Shown one piece after another: positions 9,613-17,816 of a DNA stretch of 64,000 bases (position 1 is its first letter; each line of letters begins with the position of its first letter). The notes beneath the pieces were generated by a model, which saw only the letters and a program-made list of their open reading frames with translations, ran no database searches and was not told the DNA's origin. The position numbers were made by a program, and so were the translations under genes. The DNA comes from Leptothoe spongobia TAU-MAC 1115 (lineage in GTDB: Bacteria; Cyanobacteriota; Cyanobacteriia; Phormidesmidales; Phormidesmidaceae): contig NZ_JADOES010000007.1 in assembly GCF_018739885.1 (NCBI RefSeq), forward strand, positions 1 to 64,000. The letters are read 5' to 3'.

Positions 9613-9652
9613 AGGGAAGAAATAAGGGGTTGACCCTTGACGATGCTGTTAA

Positions 9653-10396
9653 TTAACTCACCAACCGCATTGTTCTTGGCTGGGTAAATCTCGACGGCAT
9701 ATTACTGCCAAAGGCTCGCTGGATATTGTCCATGGTCATGACTGCCTGGGGACGATCGTCTGCCAGTAACTTACGATTCAATAGCAGCAATCGATCGTAA
9801 CGGTTGAGGTTATCCCCCCATTCATGGCTGCACACCAGCAGCGTTTTTTGCTGGGCACTCAACTCAGCAAAAATATCCACCATGATGGCCTCAGTTTTTT
9901 TATCGATCCCGGTAAAGGGCTCATCCAGCAAAAATAGCTCCGCCTGCTGGGCCAGGGCACGAGCTAAAAATACTCGCTGCTGCTGACCACCGGACAGTTG
10001 ACCAATGGGGCGATCTTTCAAAGTCAACATATCCACCCGGTCTAGGGCTGCGCTGGTCAGGCGCTTAGCTTCATTGCCAGGACGACGTCCCCAACCCAAA
10101 GACTTTGTCTGGGCCATCATGACTACATTCCAGACAGTAACGGGATAGTCCCAATCGATTTGCGATCGCTGGGGCACATAGGTCACCCGTCGTCGCTGCC
10201 GTCGTAGGGGAATCCCATTGAACAGCACCTGTCCCTGACAGGGCGCGAGTCCCAAAATAGCCTTAATCAGAGTGCTTTTACCTGCTCCATTGGGACCGAT
10301 TAAGCCGACCAGTTCCCCCGGCATTAGGCTTAATGAAATTGCCTCCAGTGCCGAGATACCCCGGTAGCTAACGGACAGGTTTTCCACTTCTAACAT
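9653..10396 (-). CDS. Metal ABC transporter ATP-binding protein
   Basis: A 247-residue ABC ATPase with Walker A GPNGAGKST, signature LSGGQQQR, Walker B LFLLDEPFTG and the switch His in CSHEW. The sequence type is that of manganese/zinc importers (MntA/ZnuC-like), and the permease gene lies immediately upstream on the same strand. The open frame starts at TTG 10402, but ATG 10396 (MLEVENLSVSYRG) is the likely start. A possible Fur/Zur operator overlaps the presumed ribosome-binding region. No solute-binding protein gene is present here, so the importer must take one from elsewhere. Which metal it carries cannot be decided from the sequence. Confidence 0.88.
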   Translation of the reverse strand: MLEVENLSVSYRGISALEAISLSLMPGELVGLIGPNGAGKSTLIKAILGLAPCQGQVLFNGIPLRRQRRRVTYVPQRSQIDWDYPVTVWNVVMMAQTKSLGWGRRPGNEAKRLTSAALDRVDMLTLKDRPIGQLSGGQQQRVFLARALAQQAELFLLDEPFTGIDKKTEAIMVDIFAELSAQQKTLLVCSHEWGDNLNRYDRLLLLNRKLLADDRPQAVMTMDNIQRAFGSNMPSRFTQPRTMRLVS

Positions 10397-10405
10397 TGGC
10401 AAAAA

Positions 10406-10420
10406 TGATAATCGTTCTCG
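10406..10420 (-). promoter_or_regulatory. Candidate Fur/Zur-family operator
   Basis: On the + strand this reads TGATAATCGTTCTCG. The left half matches the TGATAA arm of cyanobacterial Zur/Fur boxes; the right half matches imperfectly (TTCTCG against TTATCA). It lies about 10 nt upstream of the ATG of the metal ABC ATPase gene, a position where a repressor would block initiation. The functional match is the main support; the palindrome is imperfect. Confidence 0.4.
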
Positions 10421-10579
10421 TATGGCGTTGAAACTATAGCAAATTTTTCCAGGTCTGCCACGGGTAATGGGTCAATGATTAAGCAATCTATACTCACACC
10501 CCGCCCAACTCAGGTTAGGGCAGAGTTCTAGGTAACTGGGTTTGTGGTTGTCTACCTTGATTTCTGTGGGAAAAAAGAT

Positions 10580-11437
10580 TTAGTCCAGGCTATTTTGACC
10601 TTTAGCCATAGAGAAGTGGCTGGTCAAAACGCCTTGGCTGGGACTAAACAGTAGTGCTAGTAAAAAGCAGACAAACAGGGTCAACGTAATGGCAGGTCCT
10701 GAGGGAATATTCAGAAAATAACTCATATACATACCTATTAGGCTAGAGAGAACGCCCAGTCCGGAACCAATCATCATCATCCAATGAAGTTCTGTGGTGA
10801 GTAATGATGCGGCGGCAGCTGGGCTGATCATCAACGCCATCACTAAAATCACCCCTACGGTTTTCATGCCTGCAACGATGGCCAGGGTGATGACGGTCAT
10901 CAAGCCCAGGTTAATGGCATTGACCGGTAAGCCACTGGCTTCTGCCCCTAGGCGGTCAAAGGTAAAAAATAAGAGTTCTTTGTAGAAAAACTTGACGGCT
11001 ATCAGAATGGCTACGGTGATGAGTCCGACTTGCCAAACATCGGCAACGGTAATGCCAAGAATATCGCCAAATAGGAGTTCTTCCAGGTCTAAACGACTTT
11101 TTAGGGTGGTCAGTAGGGTAATGCCCAGGGCAAAAAAGCTGGAAAAGGTGATGGCCATGGCCGTGTCGATCTTGACCTTTGACTGGGTCTGGATCCAGGT
11201 GGTGACAAAGGTGCTGATCATGCCGGAAATAAAGGCTCCGAGGAGGAGGGGGATTTGCAGGAAGTTTGCGATCGCAAGTCCTGGCAACACCGCATGGGCC
11301 ACCACATCCCCCAGCAAGGCCATTTGCTGCACGATCAAAAACGTACCAACCACCGGACACAACACACCGATCAACACACCGGCCATCAGCGCCTGACGCA
11401 TAAAATCATAATTAAGGGGATCCAGCAGCCAATCCAT
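10580..11437 (-). CDS. Metal ABC transporter permease (ZnuB/MntB type)
   Basis: A 285-residue integral membrane protein with 8 or 9 predicted hydrophobic helices and the ABC-3 family pattern: GVLCPVVGTFLIVQQMALLGDVVAHAVLPGLAIA near the N-terminus and AGMKTVGVILVMALMISPAAAASLLT in the second half. Such permeases import Zn2+, Mn2+ or Fe2+ with an ABC ATPase and a cluster A-I binding protein. The ATG at 11437 gives a normal family-length protein. The ATPase gene follows after about 180 nt, a gap long enough for a separate promoter, and a Fur/Zur-like sequence sits at that gene's start. The two probably form one importer in the cytoplasmic membrane. Confidence 0.88.
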   Translation of the reverse strand: MDWLLDPLNYDFMRQALMAGVLIGVLCPVVGTFLIVQQMALLGDVVAHAVLPGLAIANFLQIPLLLGAFISGMISTFVTTWIQTQSKVKIDTAMAITFSSFFALGITLLTTLKSRLDLEELLFGDILGITVADVWQVGLITVAILIAVKFFYKELLFFTFDRLGAEASGLPVNAINLGLMTVITLAIVAGMKTVGVILVMALMISPAAAASLLTTELHWMMMIGSGLGVLSSLIGMYMSYFLNIPSGPAITLTLFVCFLLALLFSPSQGVLTSHFSMAKGQNSLD

Positions 11438-11928
11438 GGCGAACCTCAGAGCACACGGTGAGTCAGTCTAGCATTCGCAAACCCTTCTAGCGCACCCATT
11501 TACCCCATCAATTACAACAATCGCTAATTCATGACTATAATGACTGTGAAGTTGGCCTTTACCTATATAAAGAAGACATCAAGCAGGCATAAACCCCTCG
11601 CAGGTCGGCTTCCAGAAGCATCCCGTGCTCACAAAAACTCCCGTATATAAGTCAGTTCCCTGTTTTCTAGAGGGCACCTACCCCATAACCTCTAAGTTCC
11701 CTCCAACAGCAATGCTCTAAATCAAAACCTTGCAGATCAAGTCATCTCAAGGATCAGCAGTGCTGAAAATTTAATTGCAGAGAAGCATGCTTTCACTGCT
11801 GATATGCATTGCCAATTCAAGGATCTATTAATAGCTCGGCAAATCCTTAGGACCACAACTTCAACCATGGCTGAGAAGCCCCTATTTCTCAGTACCGGTA
11901 AACCTGTTAATAATCAACCAGCAACTAT
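11438..11928. other. Intergenic, divergent promoter region
   Basis: About 490 nt between the divergent metal permease and beta-helix genes. A + strand open frame from 11804 runs into the beta-helix gene in another frame and has no protein-like character, so it is treated as noise. No confident promoter, repeat or RNA was found. Confidence 0.4.
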
Positions 11929-13548
11929 ATGTTCTTTTCTATACCAGTTGCAGATTTTGCAGCAACTCCCACCCTGGCCTATGTTGCTCCTAGCGCTACC
12001 AGCATTGTGGCCTCTGCCCCGACTAACAAAGCCAGCGAAGGACCCACAACGATTGATATTACAAACCTACCCCAGGCCGTTTTTGAAGCACATCCAGGTT
12101 TGGACAATGCAGTTGCAAATGATGGTCGCGATGATGCGGAGACAATCCAGGCAGTACTAAAATGGCTGAAAGCTAGACGTACAGCAGGCAATACTCAACC
12201 GACAACTATCTATATTCCCGCAGGTACCTTTGACCTAGCCAACCCCCTCAAAGTACAGACAGCAAACATTACCATCAAAGGGGCAGGGCCAGGTCAAACC
12301 ATCCTGAAAAATGCCCCTTCGTTCAAAGTGGGTACCCAAGGATTACCCGATGGGGAAACTGTTTTTGACTCCATTAATCAAGACGCTTATTTGTTCACCG
12401 TAAAGGAAGCGACCAATAATGTCTCATTTATGAATATGACCGTCAGTGGGCCAACTATTCATGGGGCCATTCTGAGTGGGCGCAATCAGGGGCTAGTGGT
12501 TAAGAACCTGGAATTTAATGACTTTCTATGGAGCTCTGTGAGGCTCTTTGAAGTCAGGAATGCCAAAATCCACAACAATGTTTTTATTGATGCTGGAGGA
12601 CAATCTGAGGGAAATAGTGGCATCACTGGCGGCTCAATTTTTGCCACCTATCTCAAAAATTCTGAAATCTACAACAACAAAATTTCTAAAAGCAGACAGC
12701 GTGAAGGTAACGTCTACGGTATCAAGGGTAGAGAGTTTAGAGATACCCGCATCTACAACAACACCATCAATACAAATTTTGCTATTGAGCTACCCTTCGA
12801 GAACGATTACTTTGTAGAGATTGATCACAACTATCTCAACGGTGCAATTTCGGTCCCCAAGTTTGCAGGTGGCGAAGTTCCTAAGGATGGGTTTACCTTT
12901 CACATCCATCATAACTACTTTACCCGCTCCTATTCCCTAGAATGGGCTCGTAATGGTGCCGAAGTTGATCACAATGTCTTTGTGTTTGACCCTGACAAGG
13001 ACGGCGGGAATTTGATTTCAAACTTTGCGTCGGAACCCGCCAATGGTCCCACCAAGTTTCATAACAATCTAATTGTGAATCCAGGCAGGGGGATCGTTTG
13101 GCATGAGAATATCTATAATAACTTCTCGTTTTACAACAACGAAGTCATTGCCAATAAAACTAAAACACCGCGAACCGCTGGTCTATTCGGCTTCCATGAA
13201 AAAACAGACTTTAGCACAATTGCCATTAAAAATAACCTGATTAAAATCAATGGCGTCTCTCGACCACTGATGCGCAATCAGCAAAGCTATGGGGCCACTA
13301 TCGAAAATAATCAACTAGTCAACGTCTCTGATGCCAATAAGTTTGATAATCCCAGTACAGGAGCAACGCGCGGTCTTACGGCACCCCTTGCATTCCAAGT
13401 GGGGGCCAATGGGGAGTTTGCAGTTAATGGCCAAGAGCTGATCACACATGCTAACAGCAAGACTCTGACCGCTCAGACTAGATGGTCTCCCAAGGCATTA
13501 TTTGCCAGCATAATGGGTATATTCTCACAGTATATGCCTCGTAACTAA
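11929..13548 (+). CDS. Right-handed parallel beta-helix (pectate-lyase-like) protein
   Basis: A 539-residue protein with the features of single-stranded right-handed beta-helices. An N-terminal cap DGRDDAETIQAVLKWLKARR is followed by IYIPAGTFDL and then many turns with Asn ladders such as IYNNKIS, IYNNTIN, IDHNYLN, IHHNYFT, VDHNVFV and FHNNLIV. This fold is used by polysaccharide lyases, epimerases and phage-like adhesins; the substrate and catalytic residues are not evident. The in-frame stop at 11911 fixes the start region and ATG 11929 is the first start. The N-terminus (MFFSIPVADFAATPTLAYVAPSATS) is only a weak candidate export signal, which is odd for an otherwise extracellular-looking protein. 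The tail is hydrophobic (ALFASIMGIFSQYM). It ends 13 nt from the convergent class V enzyme gene. Confidence 0.8.
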   Translation: MFFSIPVADFAATPTLAYVAPSATSIVASAPTNKASEGPTTIDITNLPQAVFEAHPGLDNAVANDGRDDAETIQAVLKWLKARRTAGNTQPTTIYIPAGTFDLANPLKVQTANITIKGAGPGQTILKNAPSFKVGTQGLPDGETVFDSINQDAYLFTVKEATNNVSFMNMTVSGPTIHGAILSGRNQGLVVKNLEFNDFLWSSVRLFEVRNAKIHNNVFIDAGGQSEGNSGITGGSIFATYLKNSEIYNNKISKSRQREGNVYGIKGREFRDTRIYNNTINTNFAIELPFENDYFVEIDHNYLNGAISVPKFAGGEVPKDGFTFHIHHNYFTRSYSLEWARNGAEVDHNVFVFDPDKDGGNLISNFASEPANGPTKFHNNLIVNPGRGIVWHENIYNNFSFYNNEVIANKTKTPRTAGLFGFHEKTDFSTIAIKNNLIKINGVSRPLMRNQQSYGATIENNQLVNVSDANKFDNPSTGATRGLTAPLAFQVGANGEFAVNGQELITHANSKTLTAQTRWSPKALFASIMGIFSQYMPRN

Positions 13549-13561
13549 TTGACGTTGGCCG

Positions 13562-14854
13562 TTAAGATGTCACCATAGTTGTCACCATAGTTGTCAATGC
13601 TGTTAACAAACGATTGACCTCGGCTAACGTGTTGTAATGCATTAGGCCAATCCGCAATAGACCACCCCGGTCTTCAACCCCTAACCGTCGCGTTAGGTTA
13701 AGGGCATAGAAATTACCATGCCAGGTAAAAATTCCCTGTTGTCCTAATGTGTTTGCAATAACTGCTGGGGGACACTTTGCCATCCGAATAGCCACTGTCG
13801 GTAGACGCCATCCCATCTGCTCTGATGCAGTAATGCCATAAATGGTTATCTCCGGCAGCTGTAACAGTCCCTTGATTAAGGATTGGCAAAGTTGTCCCCC
13901 ATGGTGATGAATTGCCGTCATGGCTGCCAATATGGCTTTACGACGGTGGCTTACCTGGGGAGACACAATCTGTCCTAAGTCTGCTAAATAGTCCACAGCG
14001 GCCGTTACACCGGCTAGCCCTTCATGGTTTTGGGTACCGGTCTCCCATCTATCGGGAATTGCCTCCGAAGCTGGTCTCACCTTATAGGGGAAAATCTGCT
14101 CCAGATGTTCTTGTTTGCCATACAAAACCCCGATATGGGGACCAAAAAACTTATAGGGAGAACAAACTAAAAAATCACAATCTAGCTGGTGCACATCAAT
14201 CGGTCCATGGGGGGCATAGTGCACTGCATCCACATATACCCAGGCTCCTGCATCATGGGCCAGTCGAATAATCGCTGGTAAATCATTGAGGGTACCTACA
14301 GCATTCGAGGCATAGGTAATTGCCAACAGACGAGTCCGGCGACTCAGCTTACTGGTTAAATCGTCGAGATCTAGAGTGCAATCCTGAGGATGCATATCGA
14401 TCGTGTGAACAATCATGCCCCGCTCTCCCAAGGCCAACCATGGAGCCACATTGGCATCATGGTCTAAACAGGTAACCAAAATCTCATCCCCTGGCCGTAG
14501 CTGACGACCAATGGCGCGACTCATGGCAAAGGTGAGGCTGGTCATATTGGGACCAAAAATAATCTCTTTAGAATCGCATCCCAAAAAGTCAGCCATGGCC
14601 CCATGGGCAGCTGCAATCACATGATCAGTGCGTTGACTATTAGCAAAGGCTCCATGGGCGTTCGCATTGTCATGAGCTAGATAATGCCCCACCGCATCAA
14701 TCACTCTTTGAGGCACTTGGGTACCGCCAGGACCATCAAGAAAGGCGACGGGATTGCCATTAATAGTTTGATCTAAGGCTGGAAACTGAGGACGAATCCA
14801 GGCCAACGGCAAGGTAGTAGGCTCAGAGGCAGGTGCAGCAACAAGTCGAGACAC
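13562..14854 (-). CDS. Class V aminotransferase (cysteine-desulfurase-like)
   Basis: A 430-residue fold-type I PLP enzyme. Visible are the N-terminal AFLDGPGGTQVP, the cofactor-contact region DHDANVAPW, the PLP-binding Asp in VYVDAVHYAPHG and Schiff-base Lys235 in CSPYKFFGPH. It resembles the cysteine-desulfurase-like (VC1184-type) family, whose reactions are mostly unknown. The frame opens upstream inside the neighbouring dioxygenase gene, but GTG 14854 is preferred: AAAGGAG lies about 8 nt before it and the gene then starts 13 nt after the dioxygenase stop instead of overlapping it. The C-terminus encodes a small 12-nt tandem duplication (TTMVTTMVT). It is the last gene of the decarboxylase-dioxygenase-PLP unit. 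Whether it desulfurates, transaminates or eliminates is open. Confidence 0.82.
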   Translation of the reverse strand: MSRLVAAPASEPTTLPLAWIRPQFPALDQTINGNPVAFLDGPGGTQVPQRVIDAVGHYLAHDNANAHGAFANSQRTDHVIAAAHGAMADFLGCDSKEIIFGPNMTSLTFAMSRAIGRQLRPGDEILVTCLDHDANVAPWLALGERGMIVHTIDMHPQDCTLDLDDLTSKLSRRTRLLAITYASNAVGTLNDLPAIIRLAHDAGAWVYVDAVHYAPHGPIDVHQLDCDFLVCSPYKFFGPHIGVLYGKQEHLEQIFPYKVRPASEAIPDRWETGTQNHEGLAGVTAAVDYLADLGQIVSPQVSHRRKAILAAMTAIHHHGGQLCQSLIKGLLQLPEITIYGITASEQMGWRLPTVAIRMAKCPPAVIANTLGQQGIFTWHGNFYALNLTRRLGVEDRGGLLRIGLMHYNTLAEVNRLLTALTTMVTTMVTS

Positions 14855-14867
14855 TAGAAAAGCTCCT

Positions 14868-15545
14868 TTACGCAGGGGAATCGAAGGGGATATCTGGGCA
14901 GGTAAAGACAAACACATCACGATAGCCACTGTTGCCTATGGGCAAAATCGGAGTGGTATAGTGGAAAAACTGATGGTCGTTAAACACTAATAATTCTCCA
15001 GGGTTGAGTACCTTACGCAGGATAGGCTCAGCTCCTTTCACAACAGACAGCTGAGTTTCCGCTCCTGATACACCCTGGCGAGCGATGCAAAGAATACCGA
15101 CGAGATCAACACCGTCATGGTGGATACCCTCGGGGGCAGGGTTACCAGACTGATTGAGGTGGGTGGCAATGCGAATCTGATGTACGCCCACTTCCCGAAA
15201 GGGAGAACACTGTCTGCAGAACTCAAAGAAGGTCAGTACAGCCTGCTTAAACGGTTCGGACTGGACCAGCGCTATCGATAGTTCCTCGTAGTCTCGTTTG
15301 ACATTGCCCAGCAGCCGATTGTAGGTTTTACTCTGGTAGAAAAAGGCATGGGGCAGCTGGGTGAGCTGACGATCTGTTATTTGGAAATGAGAAAATCGTC
15401 TAAAGCGGTAATTGCCTTCCAGGTAGGGGTCGGTTGGTAATGTTTCAAAAAATGGTTGGATCGTCTTGAGGTTGCGCTCGCTAATGGTTTCAATCGCGTA
15501 GCTACTCAGACAACTAAATTGTTTTCTGGTGGATAAAGACAGCAT
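14868..15545 (-). CDS. 2-oxoglutarate/Fe(II) dioxygenase, amino-acid-hydroxylase type
   Basis: A 225-residue protein of the 2OG-Fe_Oxy_2 type (the Pfam family that contains L-isoleucine 4-hydroxylase). The iron facial triad is visible: His142-x-Asp144 in GIHHDGVDLVG and distal His195 in FFHYTTPI, with a candidate 2-oxoglutarate-binding Arg209 in GYRDVFVF. Length and the N-terminal helical part (QLPHAFFYQSKTYNRLLGNV) fit the family. ATG 15545 has GGGAG about 6 nt upstream. It sits between a 2-keto-acid decarboxylase gene (82-nt gap) and a PLP enzyme gene (13-nt gap), so free amino acid hydroxylation followed by side-chain processing is a reasonable guess. Which amino acid is used cannot be read from the sequence. 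Confidence 0.82.
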   Translation of the reverse strand: MLSLSTRKQFSCLSSYAIETISERNLKTIQPFFETLPTDPYLEGNYRFRRFSHFQITDRQLTQLPHAFFYQSKTYNRLLGNVKRDYEELSIALVQSEPFKQAVLTFFEFCRQCSPFREVGVHQIRIATHLNQSGNPAPEGIHHDGVDLVGILCIARQGVSGAETQLSVVKGAEPILRKVLNPGELLVFNDHQFFHYTTPILPIGNSGYRDVFVFTCPDIPFDSPA

Positions 15546-15627
15546 ATAAAACTCCCGGCATTTTTGAGATCGTTTGAGTCCCCATGGGTCTCTCCTTGCA
15601 CAAGTGCTGGAATGGTTCTAGAGATTA

Positions 15628-17253
15628 TTATCCCTTCAATGTTTTAGCGAATAACGAGGCGATTTGCTGAGACGCCGGAGAAACATCATCGGCGGCAAGA
15701 TGAACATCAAAGAGACAGACAGCATCAGATGTCCGCGCCTCGGTAAACGCCTGACGGAGTTGTTCACCCGTCTCGATGACAAATCCTTTGCCGCCCATCA
15801 AATTAGCTAACTGGGCATAGTCCAGCCGAGGAATCTTGACAAAGTCTGCCTCTTGGTGAGCCATCATCCGTAGTGAGGCATAGGAGCCGTTGTTAATCAC
15901 AATTACAATTGGATTTAACCCCAGCCGCTGAGCCGTGAGCAGCTCCATGCCCGTCATCTGAAATGCCCCATCCCCCACTAAGACAATCGTCCGGCGGAAA
16001 GGGTCAGCCAGCTGCGCCCCAATCATACCGGGAATACCAAACCCCATACTGGCGTAGTAGGCGGGACTCAAGAAAGAGGTACCCTCCTTCATCCAAATAT
16101 CATCCGCTGCAAAAATAACATCTCCTGAATCTGTTACCAAGAGAGTGTCACCATCAATAAACTGATTTAATTCGTAGATCAAGCCACCCATGGACAGAGA
16201 GCCCAAAGATGGGGCTACACGGGGAGCCATGGCCATAATAGATGACGGATCACGGTAGGGTAAATCCTGACTATTTCCCAATGCACGGATAAAATCTACA
16301 AACCGAATGTCAGGATATTGATGATGCTTAACAGAAACATGCTCTGATGTTACGGAGATGGCACAGGCTGGCTCTAAATGGGCACTAAACAACCCCAAGT
16401 TGATATCGGTCATAAAGGTGCCCAACATAATTAGACAGTCGGACTCTTCGACTACCCTGGCCACATAACTATTGCCAACGGCACCATTGTAAATACCAAT
16501 ATATTGAGGATGGCCTTCTGGAAAAGCAGATTTTCCCAGCATTGTAGAACAAACAGGAATGCCTAATCGTTCTGCAAAATCGATCACTTGCGCCTGCAAC
16601 CCAAATCTGTGAACTTCTGCTCCCACAAGCATTACGGGAGATTTAGCTCGATTCAGCATCAGGCGTGTTTCAGCCATAGCTTCCACTAGCGTATCTGGAT
16701 CTGTCTGTTTTAGTGAGAGGGGCGGATAGTCAGCCAACTCGATCTCGGCATAGACCATATCGCGAGGAATTTCCAGATAAACAGGCCGCTTAAATGTGAT
16801 CGCCTGATCAAGGGCTCGATGAATTTCTAGATCAGCTGTGGCTGGATTATCAAGGGTCACGGCGTAAATCGTCACCTCATCGTACACCCGACGCTGGGAG
16901 TCAAAGGATTTAACCTTATGGTGCAATAACTCTCTTTCATGGCGTTCCTGTACTCCTGGACTGCCACTTAAAACCACCAGTGGTGACTTTTCAGCATAGG
17001 CTCCGGCAACAGGATTCACCATATTTAAACCGCCTACACCATAGGTGACGACGGCTAAACCCAAACCTCGGATCCGTGAATAAGCATCAGCAGCAAAGCC
17101 AGCCGATGGTTCGTGGGTCATGACAATCGGTTGAATATCACTCTCGGCTAAAGCGTCGTAGAGTGTCAGAGCAAAATCTCCAGGAATACCAAAGGCATGT
17201 TGCACCCCTTGCTGATGCAACAGATTAAAAATATGTGGTGCCAACTGAGGCAT
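15628..17253 (-). CDS. Thiamine-diphosphate 2-keto-acid decarboxylase (phenyl/indolepyruvate type)
   Basis: A 541-residue ThDP enzyme with three domains. The N-terminal Pyr domain carries catalytic Glu48 (MTHEPSAGF) and the C-terminal PP domain carries the ThDP motif VGDGAFQMTGMELLTAQRLGLNPIVIVINNGSYA in pieces. The HHK of LLHHKVKSF corresponds to the His pair region of indolepyruvate/phenylpyruvate decarboxylases. These enzymes turn 2-keto acids into aldehydes plus CO2; acetolactate synthase and benzoylformate decarboxylase are more distant options. ATG 17253 has a strong Shine-Dalgarno (GAGGAGGA). It heads a likely operon with the 2OG dioxygenase and the class V PLP enzyme. Its nearness to aromatic amino acid catabolic genes suggests phenylpyruvate or a related aromatic keto acid as substrate. 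Confidence 0.85.
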   Translation of the reverse strand: MPQLAPHIFNLLHQQGVQHAFGIPGDFALTLYDALAESDIQPIVMTHEPSAGFAADAYSRIRGLGLAVVTYGVGGLNMVNPVAGAYAEKSPLVVLSGSPGVQERHERELLHHKVKSFDSQRRVYDEVTIYAVTLDNPATADLEIHRALDQAITFKRPVYLEIPRDMVYAEIELADYPPLSLKQTDPDTLVEAMAETRLMLNRAKSPVMLVGAEVHRFGLQAQVIDFAERLGIPVCSTMLGKSAFPEGHPQYIGIYNGAVGNSYVARVVEESDCLIMLGTFMTDINLGLFSAHLEPACAISVTSEHVSVKHHQYPDIRFVDFIRALGNSQDLPYRDPSSIMAMAPRVAPSLGSLSMGGLIYELNQFIDGDTLLVTDSGDVIFAADDIWMKEGTSFLSPAYYASMGFGIPGMIGAQLADPFRRTIVLVGDGAFQMTGMELLTAQRLGLNPIVIVINNGSYASLRMMAHQEADFVKIPRLDYAQLANLMGGKGFVIETGEQLRQAFTEARTSDAVCLFDVHLAADDVSPASQQIASLFAKTLKG

Positions 17254-17463
17254 TTTACTTCCTCCTCAAAGGCTTGACTTTCTTAAAGAATTAAGTTGGC
17301 CCTAATCTCTTCTATAGATAGATCATGGCCGACATAATATAGAATGTGTGGATTTTGTTAAGAAAAAACATACGATAATTTGTGAAGATGTTGCGAGAGA
17401 TTCTATATCTTTCAATGTCAAAGTATAAATAGCTATGATGGAACGACAGGCCTGTCGGGGGGT

Positions 17464-17744
17464 GTGGGGGAGTTTAGGCCCCCACGAACAGGAGGGGTTC
17501 GGGGAGGAAAGCCCTGAGCAACCCTTATCGCTATTGGCAAATTTTCAACCGATGATTTTTAAGTGGTTGGTCGATCGCAGAACCGACTGTTTGGGGCTCC
17601 TCCGAGTGCCCCAAACCCCAATGGCTAAGACGGGGCCGCCCGTCCTAGAACCTAGCGGAAAAATATAAATGTTATTCCCTAGTGGCGTGTTTGGGTGGTC
17701 GGTTGGGTGGTTTAGAATTTTGCGCGCTGCGACAAAATTCTAAA
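17464..17744. repeat. Cluster of three intergenic inverted repeats
   Basis: Within the ~560-nt gap between the decarboxylase and dehydrogenase genes are three perfect stem-loops: 17464-17470 with 17479-17485 (7 bp, C/G only apart from one pair); 17589-17597 with 17608-17616 (9 bp, 10-nt loop); and 17711-17722 with 17733-17744 (12 bp, 10-nt loop, with a further inner CGC/GCG). None ends in a clear T tract. The third lies about 75 nt downstream of the dehydrogenase stop and may cap its 3' end. An open frame at 17435-17668 covers two stems and is not believed coding. The remaining part near 17254-17434 is AT-rich and probably holds the decarboxylase promoter. Confidence 0.65.
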
Positions 17745-17816
17745 AAGAGGAGTCATCTAACTCTTAGCAGACTAAAATAGCCTAATTAGAACTTTGCTCT
17801 CATCTTCTATGAGTCT

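Noticed and set aside
9624..9638. AAGGG/CCCTT hairpin between the convergent exporter and ABC genes
   Set aside because: Only five pairs and no T tract; too weak to call a terminator.
11804..12160. 118-codon ORF overlapping the beta-helix gene in another frame
   Set aside because: The overlapping frame encodes the clear beta-helix protein; this peptide has no family character.
17435..17668. 77-codon + strand ORF between the decarboxylase and dehydrogenase genes
   Set aside because: It lies across two inverted repeats, has no good Shine-Dalgarno and gives a low-information peptide.
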